From: Thioalkalivibrio thiocyanodenitrificans ARhD 1 | GTDB lineage: Bacteria; Pseudomonadota; Gammaproteobacteria; Ectothiorhodospirales; Ectothiorhodospiraceae | Length of the DNA stretch: 64,000 bases | Direction of reading: 5' to 3' | Assembly (NCBI RefSeq): GCF_000378965.1 | Contig: NZ_KB900537.1 | Coordinates: forward strand, 124,001-188,000 | In this document: positions 1 to 8,426 of the stretch, piece after piece | Numbering within the stretch: position 1 is the first letter of the stretch | Layout: each line of letters begins with the position of its first letter | The notes under the pieces: model-generated | Told to the model about the DNA's origin: nothing | Seen by the model: the letters and a program-made list of their open reading frames with translations, nothing else | The model's database searches: none | Position numbers and translations under genes: made by a program

Positions 1-91
1 GGCTCTAGTCCCTTGCTCTAACTTTCCGCTCAAGGATCTCGGGCTTTGATCGTGCGCTGAAAGGGCGCCGTCAGCGTTCATCCCTGCGCCC

Positions 92-361
92 CTACAAGCC
101 AAGCATATCGGCAATCATAAAGAGAAGAACCGGAGAGGTCACTAAGCCGAGGATCGTGAGCACCCACGCCAGCACGTTTACTCCAATCCCCGCGATATTC
201 ATGTTCTTAATGGCGATAATTGTGCCAAATATAGCGACAATCGCGGCGAGCGGAACAAATATAAAGCCGATAGTGACGATCCCAAGAACAGCTAATACAC
301 AGGCGATAATTCCTGCGACTAATCCGCTCCCCGATCTGGGCTCTAGTTGTGATTCAATCAT
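92..361 (-). CDS. small integral membrane protein
   Basis: 89 residues, mostly hydrophobic, with two or three predicted membrane segments: residues about 14-36 and 37-51 separated by a short polar turn, and about 58-85. The start ATG is preceded by AAGGGGG at a suitable distance. No catalytic motif is visible and I do not recognise a family. It lies at the window edge, divergent from the CCA enzyme gene. Confidence 0.6.
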   Translation of the reverse strand: MIESQLEPRSGSGLVAGIIACVLAVLGIVTIGFIFVPLAAIVAIFGTIIAIKNMNIAGIGVNVLAWVLTILGLVTSPVLLFMIADMLGL

Positions 362-606
362 GGTACCCCCTTGTTTATCGTTAGATGCCAGCGCTTATCC
401 AGGGGTGCGTGACGGGCATGAGATGTAGCGTGCTGCGAACACCCCCGTGAGGCCTTGAAGCGCCTTGTCGCAGCAGCCGGATCCTGGTAACAGACCCCTC
501 CCTTATGCGCTTACAACCCTTGAGACTTACGGCTGCTGAGAATGTGTAGGGAAAACACCTCCGAAACCGGCAATGTCTACGGACCCCTGAGGTTGAGTAC
601 AACCGC

Positions 607-615
607 TCCCTACAC
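607..615 (+). promoter_or_regulatory. TCGCTATAC-family promoter core, cca
   Basis: TCCCTACAC, a one-base variant of the recurrent element, about 32 bases before the cca start and ahead of GAAAGAGG (ribosome-binding site). Confidence 0.45.
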
Positions 616-646
616 AAGGAAGGCAATTACGAAAGAGGATTTAGTT

Positions 647-1879
647 ATGGATATCTATCTGGTAGGAGGCGCGGTGAGGGACTCCCTGCTTGGAAAGGAG
701 GTCCGGGATCGTGATTACGTGATCGTCGGAGCAACTGCGGAGGATGTCGCCCGCCTGGAGAGTGAGGGTTACGCGCCGGTGGGGAAAGACTTCCCGGTGT
801 TTCTGCACCCGAAGACCAAGGAGGAGTACGCACTGGCACGGCGTGAGCGCAAGGTGGCGCCTGGTCATACGGGCTTTGCCGTGGAGGCTTCCCCGGAGAT
901 CACCCTGGAGGAGGATCTGTCCCGGAGGGATCTGACCATCAATGCGATGGCCCAGGCCTCGGATGGTTCGCTGATCGACCCCTTCAACGGGGCTAAGGAC
1001 CTGAAGGCCGGCATTCTGAGACACGTCTCTGATGCCTTTCGCGAGGATCCGCTGCGAGTACTCCGAGTGGCCCGCTTTGCGGCCCGTTACGACTTTCAGG
1101 TGGCCTGGGATACCTTCGAGCTGATGCGCGACATGGTCTCCGAAGGTCTCCTTGAGAGCCTGAGCACGGAACGCGTGTGGGCGGAGACCCAAAAGGCCCT
1201 GGGAGAGCCAAGCCCTCAGCGCTACTTCGAGATCCTTAGGATCACGGGTGCGTTGAAGCGGCTGTTCCCGGAGGTGGCTTGCCTGTTCGGAGTACCTCAG
1301 CCTGTCGAGCACCATCCTGAGAAGGATAGTGGCGTGCATACGCTGATGGTGCTGAAGCAGGCCGCGGCCCTGTCGGATGACCCTGTGGTGCGCTTCTGCG
1401 CCCTGGTTCATGATCTGGGCAAAGGAGTGACGCCGGAGGCTGAGCTCCCCAAGCACCAGGGGCACGAGGAGGCCGGCGTAGCGCTCATCGAGCAGATGTC
1501 CGAACGCCTGCGTATCCCCACAGCCTACCGACAGCTGGGGCGCCTGGTGTCTCAGCATCACTTGAGGGCTCACAGGGCCTTCGAGCTTCGAGCGGGATCG
1601 GTGTTGAAGGTGCTGGAGGCCTTGGATGCTCTGAAGCGTCCTGAACGCCTCGAGACGTTCCTGCTGGCCTGTGAAGCAGATGCCCGAGGTCGTCTTGGGC
1701 GCGAAGATCACCCCTACCCTCAGGCAGAGGTGTTTCGGGTTGCGCTCTCGGCGGCCAAGTCCGTCGACGCAAAGCCACTCGCAGCGCAGGGCTACGGCGG
1801 CGCAAAGCTCGGTGAGCTCCTGAGGGCCGGGAGAATCAGGGCAATCAAGAAAGCAGTATCTGCAATTCGCCCCGCCTAG
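647..1879 (+). CDS. cca: CCA-adding tRNA nucleotidyltransferase
   Basis: 410 residues, the usual length of the bacterial Cca enzyme that builds or repairs the 3' CCA end of tRNAs in the cytoplasm. The N-terminus has the polymerase-beta-type signature GGAVRD with the metal-binding pair in DRDYVIV, then a LSRRDLTINAMA segment and the REDPLRVLRVARFAARY neck. The C-terminal half has an HD phosphohydrolase motif (CALVHDLGKG) with a later SQHHLRAHRA, as in the E. coli-type enzyme. The start was set at ATG 647 behind GAAAGAGG; an in-frame upstream extension is unlikely. It stands alone with its own promoter and terminator. A plasmid copy of this housekeeping gene is unusual. Confidence 0.93.
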   Translation: MDIYLVGGAVRDSLLGKEVRDRDYVIVGATAEDVARLESEGYAPVGKDFPVFLHPKTKEEYALARRERKVAPGHTGFAVEASPEITLEEDLSRRDLTINAMAQASDGSLIDPFNGAKDLKAGILRHVSDAFREDPLRVLRVARFAARYDFQVAWDTFELMRDMVSEGLLESLSTERVWAETQKALGEPSPQRYFEILRITGALKRLFPEVACLFGVPQPVEHHPEKDSGVHTLMVLKQAAALSDDPVVRFCALVHDLGKGVTPEAELPKHQGHEEAGVALIEQMSERLRIPTAYRQLGRLVSQHHLRAHRAFELRAGSVLKVLEALDALKRPERLETFLLACEADARGRLGREDHPYPQAEVFRVALSAAKSVDAKPLAAQGYGGAKLGELLRAGRIRAIKKAVSAIRPA

Positions 1880-1893
1880 CAGCGGGGCTTTTT
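1869..1893 (+). terminator. rho-independent terminator of cca
   Basis: GCCCCGC, six-base loop, GCGGGGC, then five T. The stem includes the end of the coding region. Confidence 0.8.
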
Positions 1894-1919
1894 CGTGTGC
1901 CTGTCGTCAGCCACAAGAA

Positions 1920-1941
1920 AAGCCTCCCGAAGGGGAGGCTT
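1920..1941 (-). terminator. terminator of the 55-residue gene
   Basis: Read on the minus strand: AAGCCTCCC, CTTC loop, GGGAGGCTT followed by TTC. It closes the 1951-2606 operon. Confidence 0.75.
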
Positions 1942-1950
1942 GTTGAAGAT

Positions 1951-2118
1951 TCAATCGTGATTCTCGGCATACTCGAAGACCGAGTCTTCGACGTATCGCA
2001 CCTTGCGCCCCAGAACCTGGTTGGCAATGTGCTCGATGAAATCACCATCGGCCTGAGGCAAAACCTCCGCAATCTGGCCGATGACTTCCTCTGCTGTTAG
2101 CAGTTGCTTTGCAGACAT
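1951..2118 (-). CDS. small hypothetical protein (55 aa)
   Basis: Starts MSAKQLLTAEEV and ends AENHD. It has a very good ribosome-binding site (GGAGGACAGC-ATG), overlaps the end of the upstream gene by about 20 bases (likely translational coupling) and is followed by a clear terminator. The product is acidic and helical-looking, with no recognised family. It is third in a small operon read from the element at 2644. Confidence 0.7.
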   Translation of the reverse strand: MSAKQLLTAEEVIGQIAEVLPQADGDFIEHIANQVLGRKVRYVEDSVFEYAENHD

Positions 2119-2387
2119 GCTGTCCTCCTACTGGGTGCCACCATCGGGCATTCTTGCGGTTCACACAGTTCGCCGTCAGCGTCCGGGTGCATGCACTGGT
2201 TCACGCCGCTGTTTATGCGGACGCCCTCATAGCACGGACACTTCTCGCGCTCGACCTCGAATGCAATTGCATCACTCGGCATCTCCTGAGCAGCATCCGG
2301 GAGGAACGTCGCGACCATCTCGGTACCCGCCCATTGGCACTCGTCACATCCGCCTCCGCCGCAAGCTCTGTGGTCTCTCAACCTCAT
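2097..2387 (-). CDS. cysteine-rich hypothetical protein
   Basis: 96 residues with about ten cysteines in clusters (CGGGGCDEC, CPC, CMHP, CEPQEC), suggesting one or two bound metal ions. The start was placed at MRLRDHR because GGAGG lies five bases upstream; a start nine codons earlier is also open. Function unknown. Second gene of the 1951-2606 operon. Confidence 0.65.
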   Translation of the reverse strand: MRLRDHRACGGGGCDECQWAGTEMVATFLPDAAQEMPSDAIAFEVEREKCPCYEGVRINSGVNQCMHPDADGELCEPQECPMVAPSRRTACLQSNC

Positions 2388-2420
2388 ATCAACCTCCGCG
2401 CGACCCTCAATCATTCGTTT

Positions 2421-2606
2421 TCAGGAATCCCCCTCAAATTCAGGATGCGGTACATCCGGTCCTTGGTAGTACGGGTTCCGATGCCAGACGTCCCGGTCAG
2501 TGAGTATCCAGCACTTCTCAGGGTGTTTTGCACCCAGTTCGCTGGCCTCTGCGTTATCCCAGTCGGTGTCCGAGGAGTATTCGAAATGTTCTTCAGGAAA
2601 GCCCAT
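2421..2606 (-). CDS. small acidic hypothetical protein (61 aa)
   Basis: First gene of a three-gene minus-strand operon, behind AAGAGG and about 40 bases after the element at 2644. The product is acidic with several Trp and Tyr and no recognised motif. Confidence 0.6.
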   Translation of the reverse strand: MGFPEEHFEYSSDTDWDNAEASELGAKHPEKCWILTDRDVWHRNPYYQGPDVPHPEFEGDS

Positions 2607-2643
2607 AATCTTAGCCTCTTGGTTTACGCACTCTCTCGGCTAT

Positions 2644-2652
2644 GTATAGAAA
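2644..2652 (-). promoter_or_regulatory. TCGCTATAC-family promoter core
   Basis: Minus strand TTTCTATAC upstream of the 2421-2606 gene; the CGC part is degenerate in this copy. Confidence 0.45.
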
Positions 2653-2705
2653 CCGAACCGCCGGGGAGAGCGGCCTGACTTGTCTTGCTTTTTTGTTGCG
2701 CACAG

Positions 2706-2730
2706 AAAACCCCTCCACGAGAGGAGGGGT
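2706..2730 (-). terminator. terminator of the 68-residue gene
   Basis: Minus strand CCCCTCC, loop, GGAGGGG, TTTTC. Confidence 0.75.
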
Positions 2731-2757
2731 AGTGAATGAATCAAAGAGAAGACTGGG

Positions 2758-2964
2758 TCAGCAAACCCGGAGACTGAAGCCCCGGTCCGTGACTTCCTGC
2801 TCACCGTTGACGAGAGCCTCAAAGGCCTCGTCGCTGATGTAGTTCATCGCCTCATCAGCGCGCTCATCGATCGGGATGGCGAGCCACGATACGTCATTGG
2901 AGGTGACCTCGATCCTGCCGAGGTTTTCGCCACGCATCGCAATCTGTGCCCATACAGTTTTCAT
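2758..2964 (-). CDS. small hypothetical protein (68 aa)
   Basis: Starts MKTVWAQIAMRGENLG behind AGGAG, with its own element and terminator, so it is a stand-alone unit. The first half looks like a beta-rich fold; the second half is acidic and helical. I do not recognise it. Confidence 0.65.
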   Translation of the reverse strand: MKTVWAQIAMRGENLGRIEVTSNDVSWLAIPIDERADEAMNYISDEAFEALVNGEQEVTDRGFSLRVC

Positions 2965-2997
2965 CTCATGCTCTCCTAAGTTAATTGACCTCAAGAG

Positions 2998-3006
2998 GTA
3001 TAGGGA
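2998..3006 (-). promoter_or_regulatory. TCGCTATAC-family promoter core
   Basis: Minus strand TCCCTATAC followed by the short palindrome CCTCTTGAGG. A CAAA element lies 18 bases upstream of TATAC. Confidence 0.6.
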
Positions 3007-3045
3007 ACGATGCGTATGGATTTGATGCAGCGCCGCGCCAGGGCC

Positions 3046-3086
3046 AAAAAGAAGGCCCCTGAACCGCCAAATGACGGCCAGGGGCG
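3046..3086 (-). terminator. terminator of the zinc-ribbon protein gene
   Basis: Minus strand stem pairing GCCCCTG with CAGGGGC, continuing into CCG/CGG, followed by CTTCTTTTT. Confidence 0.75.
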
Positions 3087-3114
3087 TTGAATAGCATACT
3101 GCGAGCGCGTGCCC

Positions 3115-3624
3115 TTAGCGGCTCGCCCGCGGCTTGACCTTGATATCTTCGGTGGCGTCGCAGTCCCATCCGCCTTCGTCATCGACGCCGTTTTCACGCA
3201 GAAATTGGACCAGATCACGCAAAAGCGTCTTCATGCCCATGCCGGTGTTCGCAACGATCTCCGCGTCGGGAAACCCCATGTATTGATCGCGAATAGCTGT
3301 GGTCGCAATGGCGAGCATATCCAGACAGTCGCACATCACTCGATGGTCATCGGCTTCGCCGGCGCGCCCTTCTGACTGCCCGGCCTCATCGAGAGGCTCC
3401 GCCTCTCCACTGAACTCCGCGACCGTGGCGACCTTTCCGCAGGCCATGCACTCACATCGAGCGCCGCCCTCCCATTCGATATCGCCATCGACCCCTTGAA
3501 AGATCCCGTCGTCATGGACAACCGCAATTCCTGCCTGGGTTGCCGCAATCTTGAAGGGACCGAGATCGCCGCACTTCGGGCATGCCATGCCCGCCAGGCA
3601 GTTCTCGTTTACCTTCTCACCCAT
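3115..3624 (-). CDS. hypothetical protein with zinc ribbon
   Basis: 169 residues. Two cysteine pairs (CPKCG near residue 14 and CECMACG near residue 59) form a likely four-cysteine zinc ribbon. The C-terminal half is helical with an acidic tail. The start at MGEKVNENC has AGAGGAG six bases upstream. Own element and terminator. No family recognised. Confidence 0.65.
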   Translation of the reverse strand: MGEKVNENCLAGMACPKCGDLGPFKIAATQAGIAVVHDDGIFQGVDGDIEWEGGARCECMACGKVATVAEFSGEAEPLDEAGQSEGRAGEADDHRVMCDCLDMLAIATTAIRDQYMGFPDAEIVANTGMGMKTLLRDLVQFLRENGVDDEGGWDCDATEDIKVKPRASR

Positions 3625-4185
3625 AACATTCTCCTCTGAGAGTCCTAAGCACCCATGAGGGGTGCGCTCCAGGCACATCGCCCTTAAAGGGTGTAGAGAA
3701 TCGAGTGCCGATCGACGTGGCGCGCGTGCGAGCGCTCCGCCGAGGTGGCGTCGAGGACGGCTTCTGCCCATTCGGGAGGGGTTTCATGAGACAGGGCTAC
3801 TCAACGATCAATCGGGGTTCTACGCAATGCGAAAGGGCGCAATACCTCTCGCACGAGGGCAGCCCCACCAGGAACCTCTTTCTACCCCCCCTCCTACCCG
3901 CTACTGCCCGTAAACGCCGGCAAGCCCTCGCCACCGGCGCTCAAGGTCCCGCGTTCAGGCTGTGAACCGCCTCCCAGGCTGCCCGGCCGCACCTCTCCCT
4001 TCTTTGGCGCGCGCACCGACGGCGCGTCTTCCACTGACAGAAGTCATCGTCTTTTACGGAAGGCCCCCTCGGGCAATAGGGGCCCGGGAACACCTAAACT
4101 GGCATCGGCTAAAGGGATCGAAAGCAGGCGGGACGGGCTGGGATTTCGGGACTTTCTTAGCATCCGGCGACAGCCGGGCCCAACA
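3625..4185. other. non-coding stretch, little recognised
   Basis: Holds the element at 3691. The rest has only weak short reading frames without ribosome-binding sites. A GC hairpin near 4062-4090 (GGCCCC/GGGGCC) lacks a T run. Confidence 0.4.
3691..3699 (-). promoter_or_regulatory. TCGCTATAC-family promoter core
   Basis: Minus strand TCTCTACAC, reading into the 3115-3624 gene. Confidence 0.4.
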
Positions 4186-5013
4186 CTACCCGCCTTGCCG
4201 GGGCACACCCTCAGAGTCAGCAGCCTCGGCCATCGCCCGGCGAAAGTACCCCCTCAGAGAGCTTTTCAGGTGGCGTCTCGCGCGCCGTGCAGGGATTCCC
4301 TTGAGAGCGCAGAACAAGGCCAGGGCGTAGGTGGTCTCCTGCTGGCCCAGATGAGTGGCCCTCGCTACCTGAGGGAGCTTGCACTGGCCTCCACACCCAA
4401 CCCTCGGTGCGATATACGCAGTGTTGGCTATCATCAGCCCAAAACCCATGAAAACCGCCAGCACCTCGGCCGCGTGTGCCGCGCTGCCCGCCCCGCCAGG
4501 AGGAGGCTCCCCAAGCGCCGCTATCAAGTGGGCCGCCAGGGTTTGCGCGAAATGGGCAATCAGCACCTCGGGATCCGAGATCATGCCCGGGTGGTAACTG
4601 ATCTGGATACCAGGATCCGGAACGATCAACCCTCCTGACATATCCCGCGAAACACCGACTTGCCCAGCCAGCGCCGCGCTGTGTGACTCCTCCGACTCGA
4701 ACACCTCTGGCGCGACAACGCGCACAGGCCAGTGGCTCAAGCCCGCATGCCGCTTGACCCGCTCAAATACCAGCTCCGCCATCTCGTGGGTAGAACGGGC
4801 TTTGCCCGGGAAGTCCGCCTCAGTAGGGGTGACCAGCGACGTCCTGCGATGAAAGGCCTGCCCCTCGAAACCACGCAGCGCCCAATCATAGACATCGAGC
4901 AGCCAGGCGCGGGTTTGATCGTCGATCGCCGGCGGTCGATGAAAGGAGGATAGCGCAAGCAGTTTCTGCAACATAGCGAGATTCCGGTGGTTGTGATGGA
5001 CGTCTCCGCGCAT
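4186..5013 (-). CDS. hypothetical protein, possible inactive metallopeptidase-like fold
   Basis: 275 residues. The middle part (PEVLIAHFAQTLAAHLI, then AEVLAVFMGFGLMIANTAY, then TYALALFCALKGI) is laid out like a widespread bacterial family in which a helix LAHELAH is followed by a second helix of this type. Here the expected HExxH residues are replaced (AQTLAAH), so a zinc peptidase activity is unlikely. This assignment is from memory of the pattern and is weak. The start ATG has only GCGGAG upstream. Confidence 0.5.
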   Translation of the reverse strand: MRGDVHHNHRNLAMLQKLLALSSFHRPPAIDDQTRAWLLDVYDWALRGFEGQAFHRRTSLVTPTEADFPGKARSTHEMAELVFERVKRHAGLSHWPVRVVAPEVFESEESHSAALAGQVGVSRDMSGGLIVPDPGIQISYHPGMISDPEVLIAHFAQTLAAHLIAALGEPPPGGAGSAAHAAEVLAVFMGFGLMIANTAYIAPRVGCGGQCKLPQVARATHLGQQETTYALALFCALKGIPARRARRHLKSSLRGYFRRAMAEAADSEGVPRQGG

Positions 5014-5696
5014 CTCCGCGGCCGGCCCGTGCGAAGGCGCTTTGCCGATCTTCGGCGCCTGGCGCGCCTCACGCGCGGCAAGCCGCCGTTTGATTCAACA
5101 ATTTCACCCTCCTTCAGATCTCCCTCATAGCTTACCTACTGCCTTGAAGCTCTTTGCAGAGGGCTGTGAGGGAGGGCTTCGAGCGGCAAGAATCGCCCTA
5201 ACCCGCGGACCCGAAATGGGCCGGCAGGCGGCGACCTTGCCGCTCTAACGTCCGATAACCGCCTATGCGTCAGGAGGTCGGTCGGGTTGTCGCGGGCACC
5301 CCTTGCACGCTACGTGAGCGCGCCTGCTACCGGGATACAGCCTGGTTCGGGGCAGCAACCCCCTCACACCGGGTCCAGGCCTCAAGGCGCCTTGGAGCGC
5401 GTCCTTGAGAGTCTCTCCGTTGGTGGTTTGTGTGAGATCCCCATTCATTCCACCAAAACCCAGAAAAATCGGGCTTTTCATCACCTTACCGAATCGTGGC
5501 CGGTTTCCCGTGACGCATAAGCAAGGCTGCGCTGTTGCGCACACGGGCAGATTTCCCGCGCCATTGACGCCTCAGCGCATGGGTATAGTCAAAAATCCTT
5601 CGCTCTTTCGCAGACCCTTCCGGGGCCCGTTCTTGTGTTCGGACGTTACCGGTGCTATACTCTACACACGCCGTTAAAAAACGACGAGGTATCGTT
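5014..5696. other. long stretch without a convincing gene
   Basis: Short frames on both strands have no good ribosome-binding site or protein-like composition. The only clear signal is the class 2 promoter at 5645-5661. An AAGGAGGGTGAAATTG on the minus strand near 5100 leads only to a 12-codon frame. Confidence 0.4.
5645..5661 (+). promoter_or_regulatory. class 2 promoter, pil cassette
   Basis: GTTACCGGTGCTATACT: an extended minus-10 (TGCTATACT) with GTTACCGG directly upstream, shared with the sites at 17849, 52259 and 58072. It drives the small membrane protein and the pilin genes. Confidence 0.6.
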
Positions 5697-5945
5697 ATGA
5701 ATGGACCTATCTTCGACAACTCACCCTCCTACCTTGCGCAGCGCAGCGCCTCTTCTCACGCAGACATGAGCGCGCTTCCGGTCAAGGCTCGCCTGATGAT
5801 CCTTCAGGCCGAGGAGTCCGCCAAGTCAGCGCAGACGATCCAGGCGATGGGCCGGTTCCGTTCCTGGCTTATGGTTGCGGCAACCGTGATCATTGCCGGC
5901 ACGTTCCTGCTCAGCAGCGACTTCTTCCTGCGCGTGTTCATGTAG
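5697..5945 (+). CDS. small single-span membrane protein
   Basis: 82 residues: a polar N-terminal region and one C-terminal membrane segment (WLMVAATVIIAGTFLLSS). It starts just after CGACGAGG, is first in the unit with the pilin genes and ends two bases before pilV. No family recognised; a role with the pilins is inferred only from position. Confidence 0.6.
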   Translation: MNGPIFDNSPSYLAQRSASSHADMSALPVKARLMILQAEESAKSAQTIQAMGRFRSWLMVAATVIIAGTFLLSSDFFLRVFM

Positions 5946-5947
5946 GG

Positions 5948-6331
5948 TTGTGCGTGACTTGCCGGGCGCCGCAGAAAGGATTCACCCTGATCGAGGTACT
6001 GATCGCAATGGTCGTACTCTCGGTCGGGCTGCTTGGCTTCGCCCAGCTGCACCTCAAATCCATGCAGTACACCAGCAGCGCTTTCCAGCGCTCTCTCGCC
6101 CAGGCGCAAGCCCAGGATCTCGCAGAGAGGCTCTGGTTCAGCCTGGATGACCCTGAGCAGGCCGTAGGTCTGTGGCGCGAAGACCATGAAGACGCACTCC
6201 CGGGCTGGTCGGGCGAGATCGTGTCGGTGGCCGATGGCGAGTACCAGGTGCGCCTCGAGTGGGCAGAAGCCCGGTTCAATGAACCTTCGCCCTCCTTCGA
6301 GTACCTGATCAGACTTCCGCAGGGGCTCTAA
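5948..6331 (+). CDS. pilV: type IV pilus minor pilin, PilV-like
   Basis: 127 residues with a prepilin peptidase site QKGFTLIEVLIAMVVLSVGLLG (cleavage after G, Glu at +5) close to the N-terminus, as in PilV. A minor pilin helps prime pilus assembly at the inner membrane. The start is uncertain (TTG 5948 or GTG 5954). It overlaps pilW by one base. Confidence 0.82.
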   Translation: MCVTCRAPQKGFTLIEVLIAMVVLSVGLLGFAQLHLKSMQYTSSAFQRSLAQAQAQDLAERLWFSLDDPEQAVGLWREDHEDALPGWSGEIVSVADGEYQVRLEWAEARFNEPSPSFEYLIRLPQGL

Positions 6332-6906
6332 TGCGGTCCCAGTCTGGCTTCACCCTGATCGAGTTGATGGTGGCGATGGCTTTGTCGCTGCTTCTGATCC
6401 TTGCTGCGATCAGCCTCCTGCTCACCAACCAGCGAAGCGTTGAGACTCAGCGCGCAGTGATGGGCGTGCATGATGAGCTGCGCTTCTCCGTGGAAATGCT
6501 CATGCGCGCCGTTCGTACCAGCGATGCGGTTCTTTCGACCTCTGATGCCGGGCGCCTGGCGCTCTCCGGCGGCACGCTCTCGCCGAGCTGCGCCTCAGAG
6601 GGCCAGGATTTCTGGGTCGAGGTGACTGATCAGGGCCTCGCTTGTGGCCCCGTAGGCGAGCCTGAGGCCGCGGTCTTGTTCCCGCTTGCGCAGGAGCTGA
6701 TCTTCTCCTACGGCCATGATGACAATGCCACAGGATCGGTCAACGGCTTCCACCCACAAGCCGCCGCGGATCCCGCCGATACGCTTGCTGTGCGTTTTGA
6801 CTACACGGTCTCATCATCGTCAGCACGCTCACCCGTTACGCAAAACCTGCGCTTTCATGCCACGGTGCGCTCGCTGGTGCTTGCGCGAAGGGAGTTCGCG
6901 CAATGA
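6331..6906 (+). CDS. pilW: type IV pilus minor pilin, PilW-like
   Basis: 191 residues with QSGFTLIELMVAMALSLLLIL at the N-terminus (prepilin cleavage site plus hydrophobic helix) and QRSVETQRAV, typical of PilW. Start overlaps the pilV stop (TAATG), end overlaps pilX by four bases, so the three are one translationally coupled operon. Confidence 0.83.
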   Translation: MRSQSGFTLIELMVAMALSLLLILAAISLLLTNQRSVETQRAVMGVHDELRFSVEMLMRAVRTSDAVLSTSDAGRLALSGGTLSPSCASEGQDFWVEVTDQGLACGPVGEPEAAVLFPLAQELIFSYGHDDNATGSVNGFHPQAAADPADTLAVRFDYTVSSSSARSPVTQNLRFHATVRSLVLARREFAQ

Positions 6907-8015
6907 ACCGGGCCTCCTCGAAGGGCTTTGCCCTGCCCACTGTGCTGCTGCTGCTCTCTGTAGGGCTCCTTCTCGGGCTCCCAGCGCTGAGCGATGCCCT
7001 TTTGCAGGAACGCATCGCAGGCAATGCCCGCGCAAGCGTGATCGCGCTCCAGAGCGCCGAGGCAGGCGCGGCCGAGGCCGTGGACTCGCTCCGGGATGAA
7101 TCCATCGCCTGGCCGGACCCCGGGGTCTATAGTGGCGCACAGCTGACACAACTCACCGGCCTCCCCTCCTCGCCTGATGATGCGGCGCAGCATGGCGCGG
7201 GCCTGTGGTGGATCTCCTCGGTGAGCTTTACCGACAGCACCGCGGTCATCACGGCCTCCGGCAGCCTCGCCAACACCGGTGCACGGCGATCCGTACGGGT
7301 GGAATACGCACGCCCCTATGATTCCGTGATCCCTCTGGTATTCACCGACGCCATCGTTGACTGCGAGGAGGATGGTGAGTGCGATCCCGTGGACGTGGTC
7401 ACCCTGACCGAATCCTTGCGCCCCTCCACGCTCGAAGCCTTTCACTACAGCGGCCAGGGGACCGTCAACATCACGCCCGCCAACGCCACCAACGGTGTCG
7501 TAGGCGCATCAGAAGTCAGCCTGACCGGCGGCATCGATATGGTCGTTTCCGGGGATGTCGTGATGTATGTGGAGGGGGATTTCTCCCTACAGGGACAGTC
7601 CAGGCTGATCATCGAGGAGGACTCCTCGCTGGTGATCTATATCGCGGGCCAGGTCAACGCAGGTGGCGGCTCTTCCATCATCAACCACAACACCTCGCCC
7701 ACGTTGACCCGGTATAACGCCGATGGCAGCACGCACCAGATTCCGTCGTTTGCCATCGTCAGTGCCTACGATGCCAGCGATGGCATCAATCTCTACGGCA
7801 CCAGTGAGATCACCTCGATCATCTATGCGCCAAACACAGATGTCTCGGTTGTCGGTGATTCGCGATTGTATGGTTCAGTGTATGCGGGATCCACGAATGT
7901 CACCGGCGGATCTTCGGTGGAATACGATGAGACGCTCTATGACTTCCTGGTGCCCGGATACAACCCCGGCGCCGAGCCCGCGCGGCTTCTGTCGTGGCAT
8001 GAATGGATTGAATAA
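6903..8015 (+). CDS. pilX: PilX-like pilus assembly protein with repeat-rich C-terminus
   Basis: 370 residues. The N-terminus SSKGFALPTVLLLLSVGLLLG with QERIAGNARA... matches PilX-type minor pilins. From about residue 170 the chain is rich in short beta repeats (VVSGDVVMYVEGDFSLQGQS, LVIYIAGQVNAGGGSSI, SIIYAPNTDVSVVGDSRLYG), like the polymer-forming domains found on some PilX proteins. It may present an adhesin-like surface at the pilus tip (inference). Confidence 0.78.
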   Translation: MNRASSKGFALPTVLLLLSVGLLLGLPALSDALLQERIAGNARASVIALQSAEAGAAEAVDSLRDESIAWPDPGVYSGAQLTQLTGLPSSPDDAAQHGAGLWWISSVSFTDSTAVITASGSLANTGARRSVRVEYARPYDSVIPLVFTDAIVDCEEDGECDPVDVVTLTESLRPSTLEAFHYSGQGTVNITPANATNGVVGASEVSLTGGIDMVVSGDVVMYVEGDFSLQGQSRLIIEEDSSLVIYIAGQVNAGGGSSIINHNTSPTLTRYNADGSTHQIPSFAIVSAYDASDGINLYGTSEITSIIYAPNTDVSVVGDSRLYGSVYAGSTNVTGGSSVEYDETLYDFLVPGYNPGAEPARLLSWHEWIE

Positions 8016-8037
8016 CCCTGAAAAGCAGTGGTATACT

Positions 8038-8322
8038 ATGAACATGAATCCGTCGTTTCTCGATCTCCTGCTTGGCTACCTTTTCCCTTTGAAGCGCCAG
8101 GGCGGTCGCCTTCGTTTTTGTGCTGAGTGGCTCGAGACGGGCGCCTTTCGATACGCCCTTCGCCTGGTGGTAGTCGGCGCGACGGTCTATCTGGTCGGGC
8201 AGGTCGTCGCCCATCTGGGGCTTGCTGCGTTCGGTAACATGCTGTCGTCGACAGCCTACGGCTTCGCCGCTCTCTCAGGGCTGTTCTTCGGCGCCGCCAT
8301 CGACGGCTGGCGCAGGCGATAG
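8038..8322 (+). CDS. small membrane protein
   Basis: 94 residues (from ATG 8038) with two likely membrane segments, about residues 40-60 and 65-88. No ribosome-binding site; ATG 8038 directly follows GTATACT. A second ATG at 8044 sits where a start of transcription would fall if TATACT is a minus-10 box, so a leaderless start there is possible. Family not recognised. Confidence 0.5.
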   Translation: MNMNPSFLDLLLGYLFPLKRQGGRLRFCAEWLETGAFRYALRLVVVGATVYLVGQVVAHLGLAAFGNMLSSTAYGFAALSGLFFGAAIDGWRRR

Positions 8323-8362
8323 TGTCGCCCCGCCCTCCTGAACCTCATCAGTTTTGAAAACA

Positions 8363-8388
8363 AAAGCCCCACACGATGTGCGGGGCTT
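8363..8388. terminator. bidirectional terminator
   Basis: AAGCCCCACAC, GAT, GTGCGGGGCTT between two convergent genes. Confidence 0.7.
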
Positions 8389-8426
8389 CGTTGAATGAGG
8401 TTTAGAGTGTGCTCTTTTGAAGAGCG

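Noticed and set aside
641-1711. Long minus-strand frame opposite cca
   Set aside because: It mirrors a confidently identified enzyme, has no protein-like motif and no ribosome-binding site.
3662-3965. Short plus-strand frames in the gap before 4186
   Set aside because: No ribosome-binding site and unprotein-like composition.
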